From CAYMPH01 sp964529415 (GTDB lineage Bacteria; Spirochaetota; UBA4802; UBA5550): 64,000 nt of DNA. The stretch covers positions 62,001 through 126,000 of the forward strand of contig CAZGWD010000003.1 of the NCBI GenBank assembly GCA_964529415.1. The letters run 5' to 3'. The notes beneath the pieces were generated by a model. That model was not told the DNA's origin. It saw only the letters and a list, made by a program, of their open reading frames with translations, and did no database searches. Both the position numbers and the translations under genes were made by a program. Below, in pieces: positions 26,994 to 34,578 of this stretch; positions within the stretch are counted from its first letter, which is position 1; each line of letters opens with the position of its first letter.

Positions 26994-27765
26994 GAAAAGA
27001 TATCAGATAAGTTAGAAAATAATCAGAAACCAAAATCGCTACAGACGATCTTACTACAGCCTGTATAGTTGACTTGCCAACACCCTCAGCACCACCCTTG
27101 GAATGAAAACCCTGATAACAGGAAATTATTGCAATCTCAATTCCAAAAAAAACTGATTTAACAACTCCTGTCATGAAATCGCTGAAATCCACATAGTTAA
27201 GAATATTTTCCAGATATTTATCAAGCGTAACCCCGAGACTGAATAATGAAATAAACGCCCCGCCCAGAACACCGACTATATCTGTAATAATAGTAAGAAC
27301 CGGAATCATAAAAAGACAGCCAATGAATCTTGGAACAGACAGATACTGAATCGGATTTGCAGATAAAGTTCTCAGAGCATCTATCTGTTCTGTAACCTTC
27401 ATGGTTCCGATCTCAGCTGCAATGGCTGAACCAACCCTGCCGGCAAGTAAAAGCGCAGTCAAAACAGGCCCGAGCTCCCTGAACATTGTAATTGTTATAG
27501 CGCTTCCTACAAAAATGGAAGAACCCGACATGATAGAATCCATGGCGCGACCAACCTGGTACGCCATAACCATGCCTGTAAAAAAAACAGCGATAGTTGT
27601 AACCGGAAGCGATCTGTATCCGATTTCAAGCATCTGCGCAATTATATTTTTCGAATCAAACGGCGGCCTGAAAATCCAGACAATAGTTTCCTTGAAAAAA
27701 ATTGCATGGGCTCCAATCTCATCAATGAAACTGATAAACGTATTTGCAACATTAGTCAATTTCAT
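26986..27765 (-). CDS. mlaE: MlaE/YrbE-type ABC permease for lipid transport
   Basis: 259 residues with five to six helices. Family signatures: GYRSLPVTTIAVFFTGMVMAYQ, GSAITITMFRELGPVLTALLLAGRVGSAIAAEIGTMKVTEQIDAL and FMTGVVKSVFFGIEIAIISCYQGFHSKGGAEGVG. MlaE moves phospholipid between inner and outer membranes with MlaF (ATPase) and MlaD. No mlaF or mlaD lies in the window; it sits alone between dnaB (overlap 14 bases) and pcm (overlap 8 bases). Confidence 0.92.
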   Translation of the reverse strand: MKLTNVANTFISFIDEIGAHAIFFKETIVWIFRPPFDSKNIIAQMLEIGYRSLPVTTIAVFFTGMVMAYQVGRAMDSIMSGSSIFVGSAITITMFRELGPVLTALLLAGRVGSAIAAEIGTMKVTEQIDALRTLSANPIQYLSVPRFIGCLFMIPVLTIITDIVGVLGGAFISLFSLGVTLDKYLENILNYVDFSDFMTGVVKSVFFGIEIAIISCYQGFHSKGGAEGVGKSTIQAVVRSSVAILVSDYFLTYLISFLE

Positions 27766-29113
27766 AATTAGGTAGAGCCTCCTCGTAACTGATATTTTCT
27801 TTAGAGAGAGGGCCGAACTTGGTATATTTTTCCCAGAACATCAGAGATACAGTACCCATAGGGCCGTTTCTCTGCTTGGCTACGATAATATCTGCAATGC
27901 CTTTTCTTTCAGTATCTTTTTTTACCATATCCTCCCGGTAAATGAACATAACAACATCCGCATCCTGTTCAATAGCGCCGGATTCACGAAGGTCGGAGAG
28001 AGTTGGTATCTGGTCAGTTCTTGTTTCAACTGCCCGGGACAGCTGCGAGAGCGCGATCACAGGCACATCGAGCTCCCTTGCAAGCTGTTTTAAAAATCTT
28101 GAAATTTCAGCAATCTGCAGATGCCTTTCGACTTTTGATATGCTCGATATCAGCTGAAGGTAATCAATAACGACTATGCCGAGATCCTCTTTCTGCGCGA
28201 GCCTTCTGGCTTTTGCGCGTATTTCAAAAATATTCATAGCAGGAGAATCATCAATGAAAATGGCTGCCTTGCTTAACTTTGCAGAAGCGTTTACAATTTT
28301 ATTCAACTCTTCTGCACTTATATGGCCGGTACGCACTCTTTGTGAATCGACCATTGCCTCTACGCAGAGCATCCTCATGCCAAGCTGGTGGGCAGGCATT
28401 TCAAGAGAGAAAAACAGTGCAGCTTTTTTTTCTTTCAAAGCAATATTATTTATGATATTAAGAGCAAAAGCGGTCTTGCCCATCCTTGGTCTTGCAGCAA
28501 GAATAATCAGTTCAGATCCGTGAAAACCTGTAAGTATTTCATCCAGATCCTTGAAACCTGAAGAAATTCCTGTAACAGTTTTTTTTGTATCAAACCAGTT
28601 TTCAATATTGGTCATTGTCTGCTGAAGAACCATTTCAATAGTCTGATAGTCTGAAGTGATTCTTTTTTCTGTTACAGCAAAGATGTCCCTTTCAATCTCA
28701 TCCATGATTTCAATGGTATCACGGGATTTGTCGTAGCATTTTTCAACAGCCTGACCTGACAGCTCAATAAGCTTGCGCCTGAGGCTGAGTTCTTTTAATC
28801 TGTTTGAATAAAATTTTGCATTTGCAGAAGTGGATACTGTCTGATAAAGCTCAACAAGAGCTGTATCACCTCCGATTGAATCGAAGCGGCCCTTATCAAC
28901 AAGAACCTGTTTTAAAGTGGTAAGATCTACCGGCCTGTTTTTTCTCTCGAGCTCAATTATCCCGTCGAAAATTATTCTGTTCCTCTCAAGATAAAAATCC
29001 TCCGGCTGGAGGATTTCCATTACCTGAAAAAGCGCTTCCCTGCTTAGAAGTGCAGAAGCGAGACACGCTTTTTCAGTATCAATATCCTGAGGAGGCAGTC
29101 TGTCGCTGGCCAT
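27752..29113 (-). CDS. dnaB: Replicative DNA helicase DnaB
   Basis: 453 residues. The N-terminal primase-binding domain starts LPPQDIDTEKACLASALLSREA; the RecA-like core has Walker A AARPRMGKTAFAL, DnaB motifs FFSLEMPAHQLGMRML and VVIDYLQLIS, and ALSQLSRAVETR. It unwinds DNA at replication forks as a hexamer. No intein is inserted. It lies 15 bases after rplI, the conserved order in many bacteria. Confidence 0.98.
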   Translation of the reverse strand: MASDRLPPQDIDTEKACLASALLSREALFQVMEILQPEDFYLERNRIIFDGIIELERKNRPVDLTTLKQVLVDKGRFDSIGGDTALVELYQTVSTSANAKFYSNRLKELSLRRKLIELSGQAVEKCYDKSRDTIEIMDEIERDIFAVTEKRITSDYQTIEMVLQQTMTNIENWFDTKKTVTGISSGFKDLDEILTGFHGSELIILAARPRMGKTAFALNIINNIALKEKKAALFFSLEMPAHQLGMRMLCVEAMVDSQRVRTGHISAEELNKIVNASAKLSKAAIFIDDSPAMNIFEIRAKARRLAQKEDLGIVVIDYLQLISSISKVERHLQIAEISRFLKQLARELDVPVIALSQLSRAVETRTDQIPTLSDLRESGAIEQDADVVMFIYREDMVKKDTERKGIADIIVAKQRNGPMGTVSLMFWEKYTKFGPLSKENISYEEALPNYEID

Positions 29114-29128
29114 ATGGTGCGATCTCCA

Positions 29129-29572
29129 TTAATCAGTAACAACAATCACCTTGATTTTAGCAGTCATGCCTTCATCAAGCTTAACCGGAATATCATATTC
29201 TCCGACATTTTTTAAAGGCGTTTCAAGAATAATTTTTCTCTTATCAATCTCATGTCCCTGTTCTTTAAGCTTTTTAGCTATATCCATTGAAGTAACAGAT
29301 CCGAAAAGTTTTCCCTCTTCTCCAACCTGAACTTTTATTGTTACAGAAACACCAGTTAGAACTTCTAAAGCTTTTTCGCTCAGCTTTTTTCTTTTCTCTT
29401 TTTTAATTTTTATAATTTTTTTCTGATGATCCATAATTTTTTTGCTCTTATCACTTGCAATAAGAACAAATTTTCTTGGAAGCAGATAATTTCTTGCGTA
29501 TCCGTCTGCAACTTCCTTGATATCTCCGGAATCACCCAGATTTGTTACATCTTTCAATAATATGACTTTCAT
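29129..29572 (-). CDS. rplI: 50S ribosomal protein L9
   Basis: 147 residues. N-terminal domain MKVILLKDVTNLGDSGDIKEVADGYARNYL is diagnostic, followed by the long connecting helix and C-terminal domain (LFGSVTSMDIAKKL). It binds 23S rRNA and bridges ribosomes. It follows DUF2232 and precedes dnaB. Confidence 0.98.
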   Translation of the reverse strand: MKVILLKDVTNLGDSGDIKEVADGYARNYLLPRKFVLIASDKSKKIMDHQKKIIKIKKEKRKKLSEKALEVLTGVSVTIKVQVGEEGKLFGSVTSMDIAKKLKEQGHEIDKRKIILETPLKNVGEYDIPVKLDEGMTAKIKVIVVTD

Positions 29573-29612
29573 TGTGAACTCCTTAATTTAAAAATATATT
29601 GGTACGATATTT

Positions 29613-30503
29613 TTATAACTCTTTATTCTCTTTATTTTCTTCCTTCTTTTCCTGAGTCAGTTTTCTGAAATCAGCCCAGACATCAAGCGAGCCGAAACCG
29701 GCCAGTAAAACAGTTGTAAAAAAAGCTGTTTCAATTCCGGAAATCAGCAGTAAAACCAGACCCAGCGGAAGCCAGTATGCTGATATTTTTCTCTGCAAAA
29801 GGATAAACTTTAATATTCCAATTGCCTGAATAAAATATAAAGCTGTTGCAATCAAAGCTAAATTCAAACCAGCCTGATTTAAAATATAAAATTCCGATTT
29901 ATCCGCCAGCAGAAAAACTGCAAGCCCTGCTATTAAAGCAAAAATAAAATGGTCGTTCAGTCTGAAAAATTCCAAACCTATTAAACCTTTTTTATCAGTA
30001 AACCTCGCAAAAAAAGCTTTTAAAAAAATGTATGATAAAGCTGAAAAAATAATCCCGTAAATAAAAGTGGAAAAAACAACAAGGCCTCTTCCATATTCAA
30101 TCATTTTATCCATATCAGGTATTATCTTGGCTTTCTGATCCTCCGGAATATTATAACCGGATAAAATTTTTACTATTTCAGTCTTGGATTCAACCAGGAG
30201 ATCAATTTTTTTATTGTTGAGCAGATAATAGTACTGCCCTCCTGACATAATTGCAATAGCTGCTGCAGATCCGAGAATGAATGTTTTTAAATGCCACCCA
30301 TACCTGAAAGACAGCCCGCCAAGTGTTCCAAGAATAACAGGCGTAAATAAAGCCGGAAAATCCCGAACTGAATCATTTATAAACAGGAATCCTGCAGCAA
30401 ATACCATGTAAAAAATAAAACTTTTCACACCCCATTTATAAAAGGAGTATGCTGATGCAAGAAGTAAAGCTGCTCCTGCAAGCGCTGCAAATAAAGCAAT
30501 CAC
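29613..30503 (-). CDS. DUF2232 (YybS-like) membrane protein
   Basis: 296 residues, about eight hydrophobic helices. Location between rpsR and rplI is where DUF2232/YybS family members commonly sit. The C-terminus is a charged tail (KLTQEKKEENKENKEL). Sequence similarity is weak by eye and the call rests mostly on topology and context. It follows rpsR by 7 bases. Function unknown; in Firmicutes YybS lies in the same ribosomal-replication cluster. Confidence 0.65.
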   Translation of the reverse strand: MIALFAALAGAALLLASAYSFYKWGVKSFIFYMVFAAGFLFINDSVRDFPALFTPVILGTLGGLSFRYGWHLKTFILGSAAAIAIMSGGQYYYLLNNKKIDLLVESKTEIVKILSGYNIPEDQKAKIIPDMDKMIEYGRGLVVFSTFIYGIIFSALSYIFLKAFFARFTDKKGLIGLEFFRLNDHFIFALIAGLAVFLLADKSEFYILNQAGLNLALIATALYFIQAIGILKFILLQRKISAYWLPLGLVLLLISGIETAFFTTVLLAGFGSLDVWADFRKLTQEKKEENKENKEL

Positions 30504-30510
30504 GATTTTT

Positions 30511-30876
30511 TTACTTCTCTAAAAACGGAACAACTGCAACAATTCTCGCCCTTTTAATAGCTCTGGCAATAAATCTCTGATGTTTCGAGCATGTTCCTGT
30601 TACTCTTCTTGGAAGAATTTTTCCCCTGTCTGTTATATATCTCTCAAGAGTTTTTGCATCTTTGTAATCTATTACAAGATTTTTGTCTGCGCAGAATCTG
30701 CATACTTTTTTTCTGAATCTCGGCATTCTCTGATACTGATCGCCGCCTTCCCTCTGTCCCTGCGGTCTTCTCGGCCTGTCGTATGGCGCTGGTGAAGCTG
30801 CTGGTGCTGCCGGTGCTGCTGCTTCATCCGGTGCAGTTACAACCGGTGCTTCTGTGCTATTTATTTCATCTGACAT
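30511..30876 (-). CDS. rpsR: 30S ribosomal protein S18 with an Ala/Pro-rich N-terminal extension
   Basis: 121 residues, against 70-90 in most bacteria. The core begins about residue 51 (MPRFRKKVCRFCADKNLVIDYKDAKTL) and ends with PRRVTGTCSKHQRFIARAIKRAR, all canonical. Ahead of it is a low-complexity segment (acidic first 20 residues, then PAAPAASPAP and an Arg/Gln-rich PRRPQGQREGGDQYQ). S18 binds S6 and 16S rRNA on the platform. The ATG at 30876 follows a GAGG site. An internal ATG at residue 51 could also start a core-size protein. Confidence 0.95.
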   Translation of the reverse strand: MSDEINSTEAPVVTAPDEAAAPAAPAASPAPYDRPRRPQGQREGGDQYQRMPRFRKKVCRFCADKNLVIDYKDAKTLERYITDRGKILPRRVTGTCSKHQRFIARAIKRARIVAVVPFLEK

Positions 30877-30914
30877 TATTTATACCTCGGTAAATAAATT
30901 TCATTTTGTTTCCG

Positions 30915-31343
30915 TTAAAACGGAATATCATCATCGGTAAATGCATTTTCTTCAACTGGAGTAGAGCTTGCAAAATCCGGCTGATCATTGCCTGTTTCTT
31001 TAGTACCTTCTTTTGCTGTACTTAAGAACTGAACATTTTCAACAACGATCTCAACCGAGCTTCTTTTCTTTCCTTCCTGGTCGTCCCATGACCTCTGCTG
31101 GAGCCTTCCCTCAATGCCGATTCTCTGGCCTTTCTTACAGTATTCGGTTAACATTTCAGCAAGCTTGCTCCAGGCTATACAGTCAAAGAATGAAACCTGT
31201 TCTTTTTTTTCACCTGCAGTGGAATACTTTCTGTTGTTTGCTATAGAGAATCTTGCAACAGCAGTTCCGCTCTGAAGATATTTAAGTTCAGGATCCCGTG
31301 TAAGCCTTCCTATAAGAATAACTCTGTTTAAATCACTAGCCAT
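30915..31343 (-). CDS. ssb: Single-stranded DNA-binding protein
   Basis: 142 residues. OB fold with LNRVILIGRLTRDPELKYLQSGTAVARFSIAN and GQRIGIEGRLQQRSW, then a flexible tail ending in the acidic tip DDDIPF that recruits partner proteins. It lies between rpsF and rpsR as in most bacteria. Confidence 0.98.
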   Translation of the reverse strand: MASDLNRVILIGRLTRDPELKYLQSGTAVARFSIANNRKYSTAGEKKEQVSFFDCIAWSKLAEMLTEYCKKGQRIGIEGRLQQRSWDDQEGKKRSSVEIVVENVQFLSTAKEGTKETGNDQPDFASSTPVEENAFTDDDIPF

Positions 31344-31357
31344 ATTTTCACCTCTAA

Positions 31358-31651
31358 TTAAGCTGCGACAACTTTTTCCTTCTTCATTTTAATGAAAAAA
31401 TAGCGCAGAATATCTGTATTGAGTTTAAAATCGGCGTTCAATTTAACAACAGAATCCGGTTTTGTCTGAATTGTGGCTATGAAATAATATCCTTCCCTTT
31501 CGCCGTCGATTTCATAGGCAAGCCTTTTCTGGCCCCATGAATCATCTTTTACGATGACAACCTCATGCTTGGTTAGAATACTTTTCAATTTTTCTTTCAG
31601 GGCCTCTACGTCCCTGGTGCGCAAAATAACAGTTAACTCGTAATTATTCAC
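31358..31651 (-). CDS. rpsF: 30S ribosomal protein S6
   Basis: 97 residues from a GTG start at 31651 (NNYELTVILRTRDVEAL), preceded by AGGAAGGGGG at good spacing. The upstream ATG at 31690 would add MYFSKYTRGRGTF, unlike any S6, and lies inside the structured leader. Family features: KHEVVIVKDDSWGQKRLAYEIDGEREGYY. S6 pairs with S18. First gene of the operon and a likely autoregulator through the leader. Confidence 0.95.
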   Translation of the reverse strand: MNNYELTVILRTRDVEALKEKLKSILTKHEVVIVKDDSWGQKRLAYEIDGEREGYYFIATIQTKPDSVVKLNADFKLNTDILRYFFIKMKKEKVVAA

Positions 31652-31677
31652 GAATGTCCCCCTTCCTCTGGTATATT

Positions 31678-31719
31678 TGCTGAAATACATCCTGCGCTGG
31701 CGCGCGGGAGCTCTCAGCA
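31678..31719 (-). promoter_or_regulatory. GC-rich leader hairpin of the rpsF operon (candidate S6:S18 autoregulatory element)
   Basis: Upstream of rpsF the transcript contains TGCTGA (31719-31714) pairing with TCAGCA (31683-31678), enclosing a very GC-rich inner region (CTCCCGCGCGCCAGCGCAGG) in otherwise AT-rich DNA. Many bacteria have an S6:S18-binding RNA at exactly this place. I cannot confirm the conserved CCG bulge by eye. Confidence 0.35.
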
Positions 31720-31797
31720 GAAAGGCAAAACAAATAATTTCAAAGGGGTGTTTTATTGCAAGTATATTTCATTAATAAATTTTTAGACAGTATTACC

Positions 31798-31825
31798 AAT
31801 AAAATCAGCATTTTCTGATTTTATT
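31798..31825. other. AT-rich hairpin between rpsF and the ribbon-helix-helix gene
   Basis: AATAAAATCAG, loop CATTTT, CTGATTTTATT: an 11-bp perfect stem in the divergent intergenic region. It may be a terminator for read-through or a protein-binding site; no T-tract directly follows. Confidence 0.35.
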
Positions 31826-31876
31826 TCACCTTTTCAATTTCAGAATAAAAAAATCTTAAAAAATTATACTTTTTTC

Positions 31877-31931
31877 TTGACTTTTTGTACGACAATTATT
31901 ATATATTTATTGTCATACTGTATGACAATAA
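31877..31931 (+). promoter_or_regulatory. Promoter with perfect 25-bp palindromic operator
   Basis: TTGACT (31877-31882), 17-base spacer, TATATA (31900-31905). A perfect palindrome occupies 31907-31931: TTATTGTCATAC, centre T, GTATGACAATAA. A third half-site, GTACGACAAT (31887-31896), lies in the spacer. Three GTAYGACAAT half-sites around the transcription start suggest strong repression, most simply by the protein encoded next. Confidence 0.7.
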
Positions 31932-31968
31932 ATTAAAAAAAATCGTCTGACAAAAAGAAGGCTCTATA

Positions 31969-32442
31969 ATGAATGAAAATACCAAAGATAGACGCATCAA
32001 CATCCGCCTGGATGAAGATACTTACTTTGCTATAAAAAAAATCGTAGAGAAAGATCTTAAAACCGATATTTCATCCTATTGTCGATCGTTACTCTGGATA
32101 AGCACTCTTCATGATGCTAATATAAATAAAATCAAGAATGCTGTTATCCAATTTAACAAAGAAATGGATACTGAAAATTTAGAATACATGTTTAAAATTA
32201 AAAATGAAATCGAATTCATTGAAAAATTTCTGACCAATATGAAAGAAAACAGGAAAAAATATGATGATTTCATTTCTATGATAGATAAATGGCATGAAAC
32301 CATAAAAGATGAAGCTCGAAAATATTTCAGTGTTTATAATAAGCGATTAGACGACTGGGATAAAATACACAGAGAAATTGAGGGTGAAGAATATGAAAAG
32401 AATCCGATAGTTCCTAAACTGTGGGATAAGATAAATATTTAA
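31969..32442 (+). CDS. Predicted ribbon-helix-helix DNA-binding protein with helical C-terminus
   Basis: 157 residues. Residues 9-45 (RINIRLDEDTYFAIKKIVEKDLKTDISSYCRSLL) fit a ribbon-helix-helix: one beta strand, helix, turn with a polar loop, helix. The remainder is a long charged helical region with coiled-coil character (EIEFIEKFLTNMKENRKKYDDF). It resembles no named family I know. The palindromic operator just upstream points to autorepression. It is flanked by the divergent rpsF operon and etfBA and looks like a single-gene unit. Confidence 0.6.
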   Translation: MNENTKDRRINIRLDEDTYFAIKKIVEKDLKTDISSYCRSLLWISTLHDANINKIKNAVIQFNKEMDTENLEYMFKIKNEIEFIEKFLTNMKENRKKYDDFISMIDKWHETIKDEARKYFSVYNKRLDDWDKIHREIEGEEYEKNPIVPKLWDKINI

Positions 32443-32476
32443 TTTTATAAGTAAAATAAAGAAACAGGAGGCCGCA

Positions 32477-33265
32477 ATGAATATTGTCGTCTTTATTAAG
32501 CAAACAGTCAATGTTGATCTGAAAATCAGAGTAAAAGAAAACGGGAAAATTCTTGAAAACGGCCTCGAATATGTTATAAGTGCATGCGATGAGTGTGCGA
32601 TTGAAGAGGCCATCCGGATCAAGGATAAAAACAAAGATGCTGAAGTAACCCTGGTCTGCATGGGGCCTGCAAGAGCAAAAAGAACAATACGCAAAGGTTT
32701 ATCTCTCGGAGCAGATAAAGCCATTCATCTGCTCAATGATACTTATAATTCCAATGATGCTACGGTAAATGCCAGAATATTTGCCAGCGTATTAAAAACC
32801 ATTCCATATGATATAGTGTTCTTTGGAAAACAGGCTCAGGATTCGGACATGCAGGCTACTGCTGAAATTCTTTCTGAAATGCTGGGGCTGCCTATGGCTT
32901 CTAACTGCATTAAAGTAAATATAGAGGCTGATAATGCAGTAGTGCATCGACAGGCTGATAGACATCTGGAAATTATTGAACTTGGAAAGCCATGCATTAT
33001 CAGCGTTAACAACGATATAAATAACCCGCGGTATCCAACTCTTAAGGGAATATTAACTGCCAGGATCAAGCCTGTTGCTACAAAAAAGCCGACTGATTTC
33101 GGGCTTGGCGTAGATCAGGTTGTTAAATCAGGATCATTGATTGAAAGATTAAAATACGAAACACCTGAAGCAAGATCAGCCGGAAAAATATTTGAAGGCG
33201 ATGTCATTGAAATTACACATAAAGTCATTGAGCTTATTGCCAATGAAGCCAAAATAACCCGTTAA
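32477..33265 (+). CDS. etfB: Electron transfer flavoprotein subunit beta
   Basis: 262 residues. Family blocks: MNIVVFIKQTVNVDLKI, YVISACDECAIEEAIRIKDK, GADKAIHL, FFGKQAQDSDMQATAEILSEMLGLP and INNPRYPTLKGILTARIKPV. AGGAGG ribosome site 6 bases before the ATG. With EtfA it forms an FAD- and AMP- or second-FAD-binding heterodimer that carries electrons from acyl-CoA-type dehydrogenases. etfA follows 12 bases downstream. Confidence 0.95.
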   Translation: MNIVVFIKQTVNVDLKIRVKENGKILENGLEYVISACDECAIEEAIRIKDKNKDAEVTLVCMGPARAKRTIRKGLSLGADKAIHLLNDTYNSNDATVNARIFASVLKTIPYDIVFFGKQAQDSDMQATAEILSEMLGLPMASNCIKVNIEADNAVVHRQADRHLEIIELGKPCIISVNNDINNPRYPTLKGILTARIKPVATKKPTDFGLGVDQVVKSGSLIERLKYETPEARSAGKIFEGDVIEITHKVIELIANEAKITR

Positions 33266-33277
33266 AGGAGGCACATT

Positions 33278-34234
33278 ATGGCTAAAATACTTGTTGTTGC
33301 AGAAATCAAAGAAAGTGCAGTAAGCAAATCCACACTGGAACAGCTTGCTTTCGCAAAAAAATCCGATGTTCCGGCAGATGCACTTCTAATCGGGAAAGGA
33401 GTAAGACCACTTGCTGATATTCTTGCCGGGCATGGAGCAGAAAAAGTTTATATCTGCGATAATTCAATTGTAGAAAACTTCTTAAATGCTTCATGGTCTT
33501 CTGTGGTTGCTGAAGCTCAGAAGCAGAGCAGAGCTGATATAATTTTAATGAAAGCATCTGAACTTGGAAAGGCCCTTGCTCCGAAAGTTTCTGGAAAATT
33601 AAATGCAGGTATTGCCAATGACTGCATAAATGTTATAATCGACGGCGAGGATGTAAATGTGACGAGACTTGCAATGGCCACAAAAGTCCAGGAGACATTA
33701 AAATTCAAATCCCATGTTAAAGTAATATCAGTCAAACCGGGATTTACTGAAATGGATTCCAATGCAAAATCGAAAACTGCAAGCATTATTGACATTGCAG
33801 CTCCAGCTCCTGATCCCCGGAATCTACTCAAAAAGATAGTAATTAAAAAATCCGGAAGAGTTGATCTGGGAGATGCAAAGATAGTTATATCAATCGGCAG
33901 AGGCGCAGAGAAAAACTTTAATGATATAAATATACTTGCTGATTCAATAGGCGCAGCAGTTGGTGCAACACGCCCTGTCATTGAAGCTGGTCTTCTTCCA
34001 AATAACCTGCAGGTAGGCCAGACAGGATGCAAAGTTAATCCGGATCTATATATTGCTCTCGGTATTTCAGGATCTGTTCTGCATCTTGCAGGCATGGTGG
34101 ATTCAAAGTGTATTGTAGCAGTAAACAAAGATCCGCAGGCACCAATCTTCACAGTTGCAGACTATGGCATTGTCGGAGATGTTAATGCTGTCCTTCCGGT
34201 TTTTATGGATAAACTTGTTAAATTATTCAAGTAG
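33278..34234 (+). CDS. etfA: Electron transfer flavoprotein subunit alpha
   Basis: 318 residues. The C-terminal FAD domain is canonical: RGAEKNFNDINILADSIGAA, GATRPVIEAGLLP, QVGQTGCKVNPDLYIALGI, SGSVLHLAGM and IFTVADYGIVGD. The N-terminal half has GKALAPKVSGKLNAGIANDC. No dehydrogenase, caffeyl-CoA or lactate dehydrogenase gene is adjacent, so the electron donor is not deducible. With Rnf elsewhere in the window, an NADH/ferredoxin-linked role is possible. Confidence 0.95.
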   Translation: MAKILVVAEIKESAVSKSTLEQLAFAKKSDVPADALLIGKGVRPLADILAGHGAEKVYICDNSIVENFLNASWSSVVAEAQKQSRADIILMKASELGKALAPKVSGKLNAGIANDCINVIIDGEDVNVTRLAMATKVQETLKFKSHVKVISVKPGFTEMDSNAKSKTASIIDIAAPAPDPRNLLKKIVIKKSGRVDLGDAKIVISIGRGAEKNFNDINILADSIGAAVGATRPVIEAGLLPNNLQVGQTGCKVNPDLYIALGISGSVLHLAGMVDSKCIVAVNKDPQAPIFTVADYGIVGDVNAVLPVFMDKLVKLFK

Positions 34235-34369
34235 ATTTTAAAGATTCATTTGTTTGTGATATGCTAAAACATTTATTTTAAAATTTCCAAATCATATGCA
34301 ATTAAAAATTTATATCTGCTGACACAGGGGTTATTCTTTTCACATAAGATGTTTAGTGATACAATATTC

Positions 34370-34556
34370 CAAAAGGATGGCTGCTTTTAATCCGGAAAAG
34401 CAGCCCCCCTTCTGGACTTCCCCCCGAAAGCCGGCTGCTCATTCGGCGCAGGCCTTAAGGTCTTTTACAATTTTCTAATTATTTTTGTTAAAAGAAAAAT
34501 TTTTATAAAAACTATTTGAAAATCATCACTATTCCGCCGGTGAGGATGGCACCGGC
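34370..34556. other. GC-rich structured island between etfA and selD (terminators or small RNA)
   Basis: The 344-base gap between two convergent genes contains unusually GC-rich folds. GGCTGCTTTT (34379-34388) pairs with AAAAGCAGCC (34396-34405). A later GGCTGCTC (34433-34440) can compete for the same AAGCAGCC. GCCGGTG (34536-34542) pairs with CACCGGC (34550-34556). Neither hairpin has a long T-tract. It could be a pair of terminators for the two operons or a small structured RNA; no tRNA features were found. Confidence 0.4.
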
Positions 34557-34578
34557 TCTATTAATAAATCATCTCGCT

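Noticed and set aside
31652..31690. Upstream ATG for rpsF giving a 110-residue S6
   Set aside because: The extra 13 residues match no S6 and overlap the GC-rich leader; GTG 31651 has the ribosome site and gives normal length.
33517..34152. 211-codon minus-strand ORF opposite etfA
   Set aside because: Shadow of the etfA frame; no ribosome site and Ser/Pro-rich low-quality translation.
34379..34460. Possible SRP RNA or tRNA-Sec because of TCCGGAAAAGCAGCC next to selD
   Set aside because: The sequence lacks the GGAAG..AGCA pattern and loop geometry of SRP RNA and has no T-arm or anticodon arm for a selenocysteine tRNA; the match is explained by the perfect hairpin.
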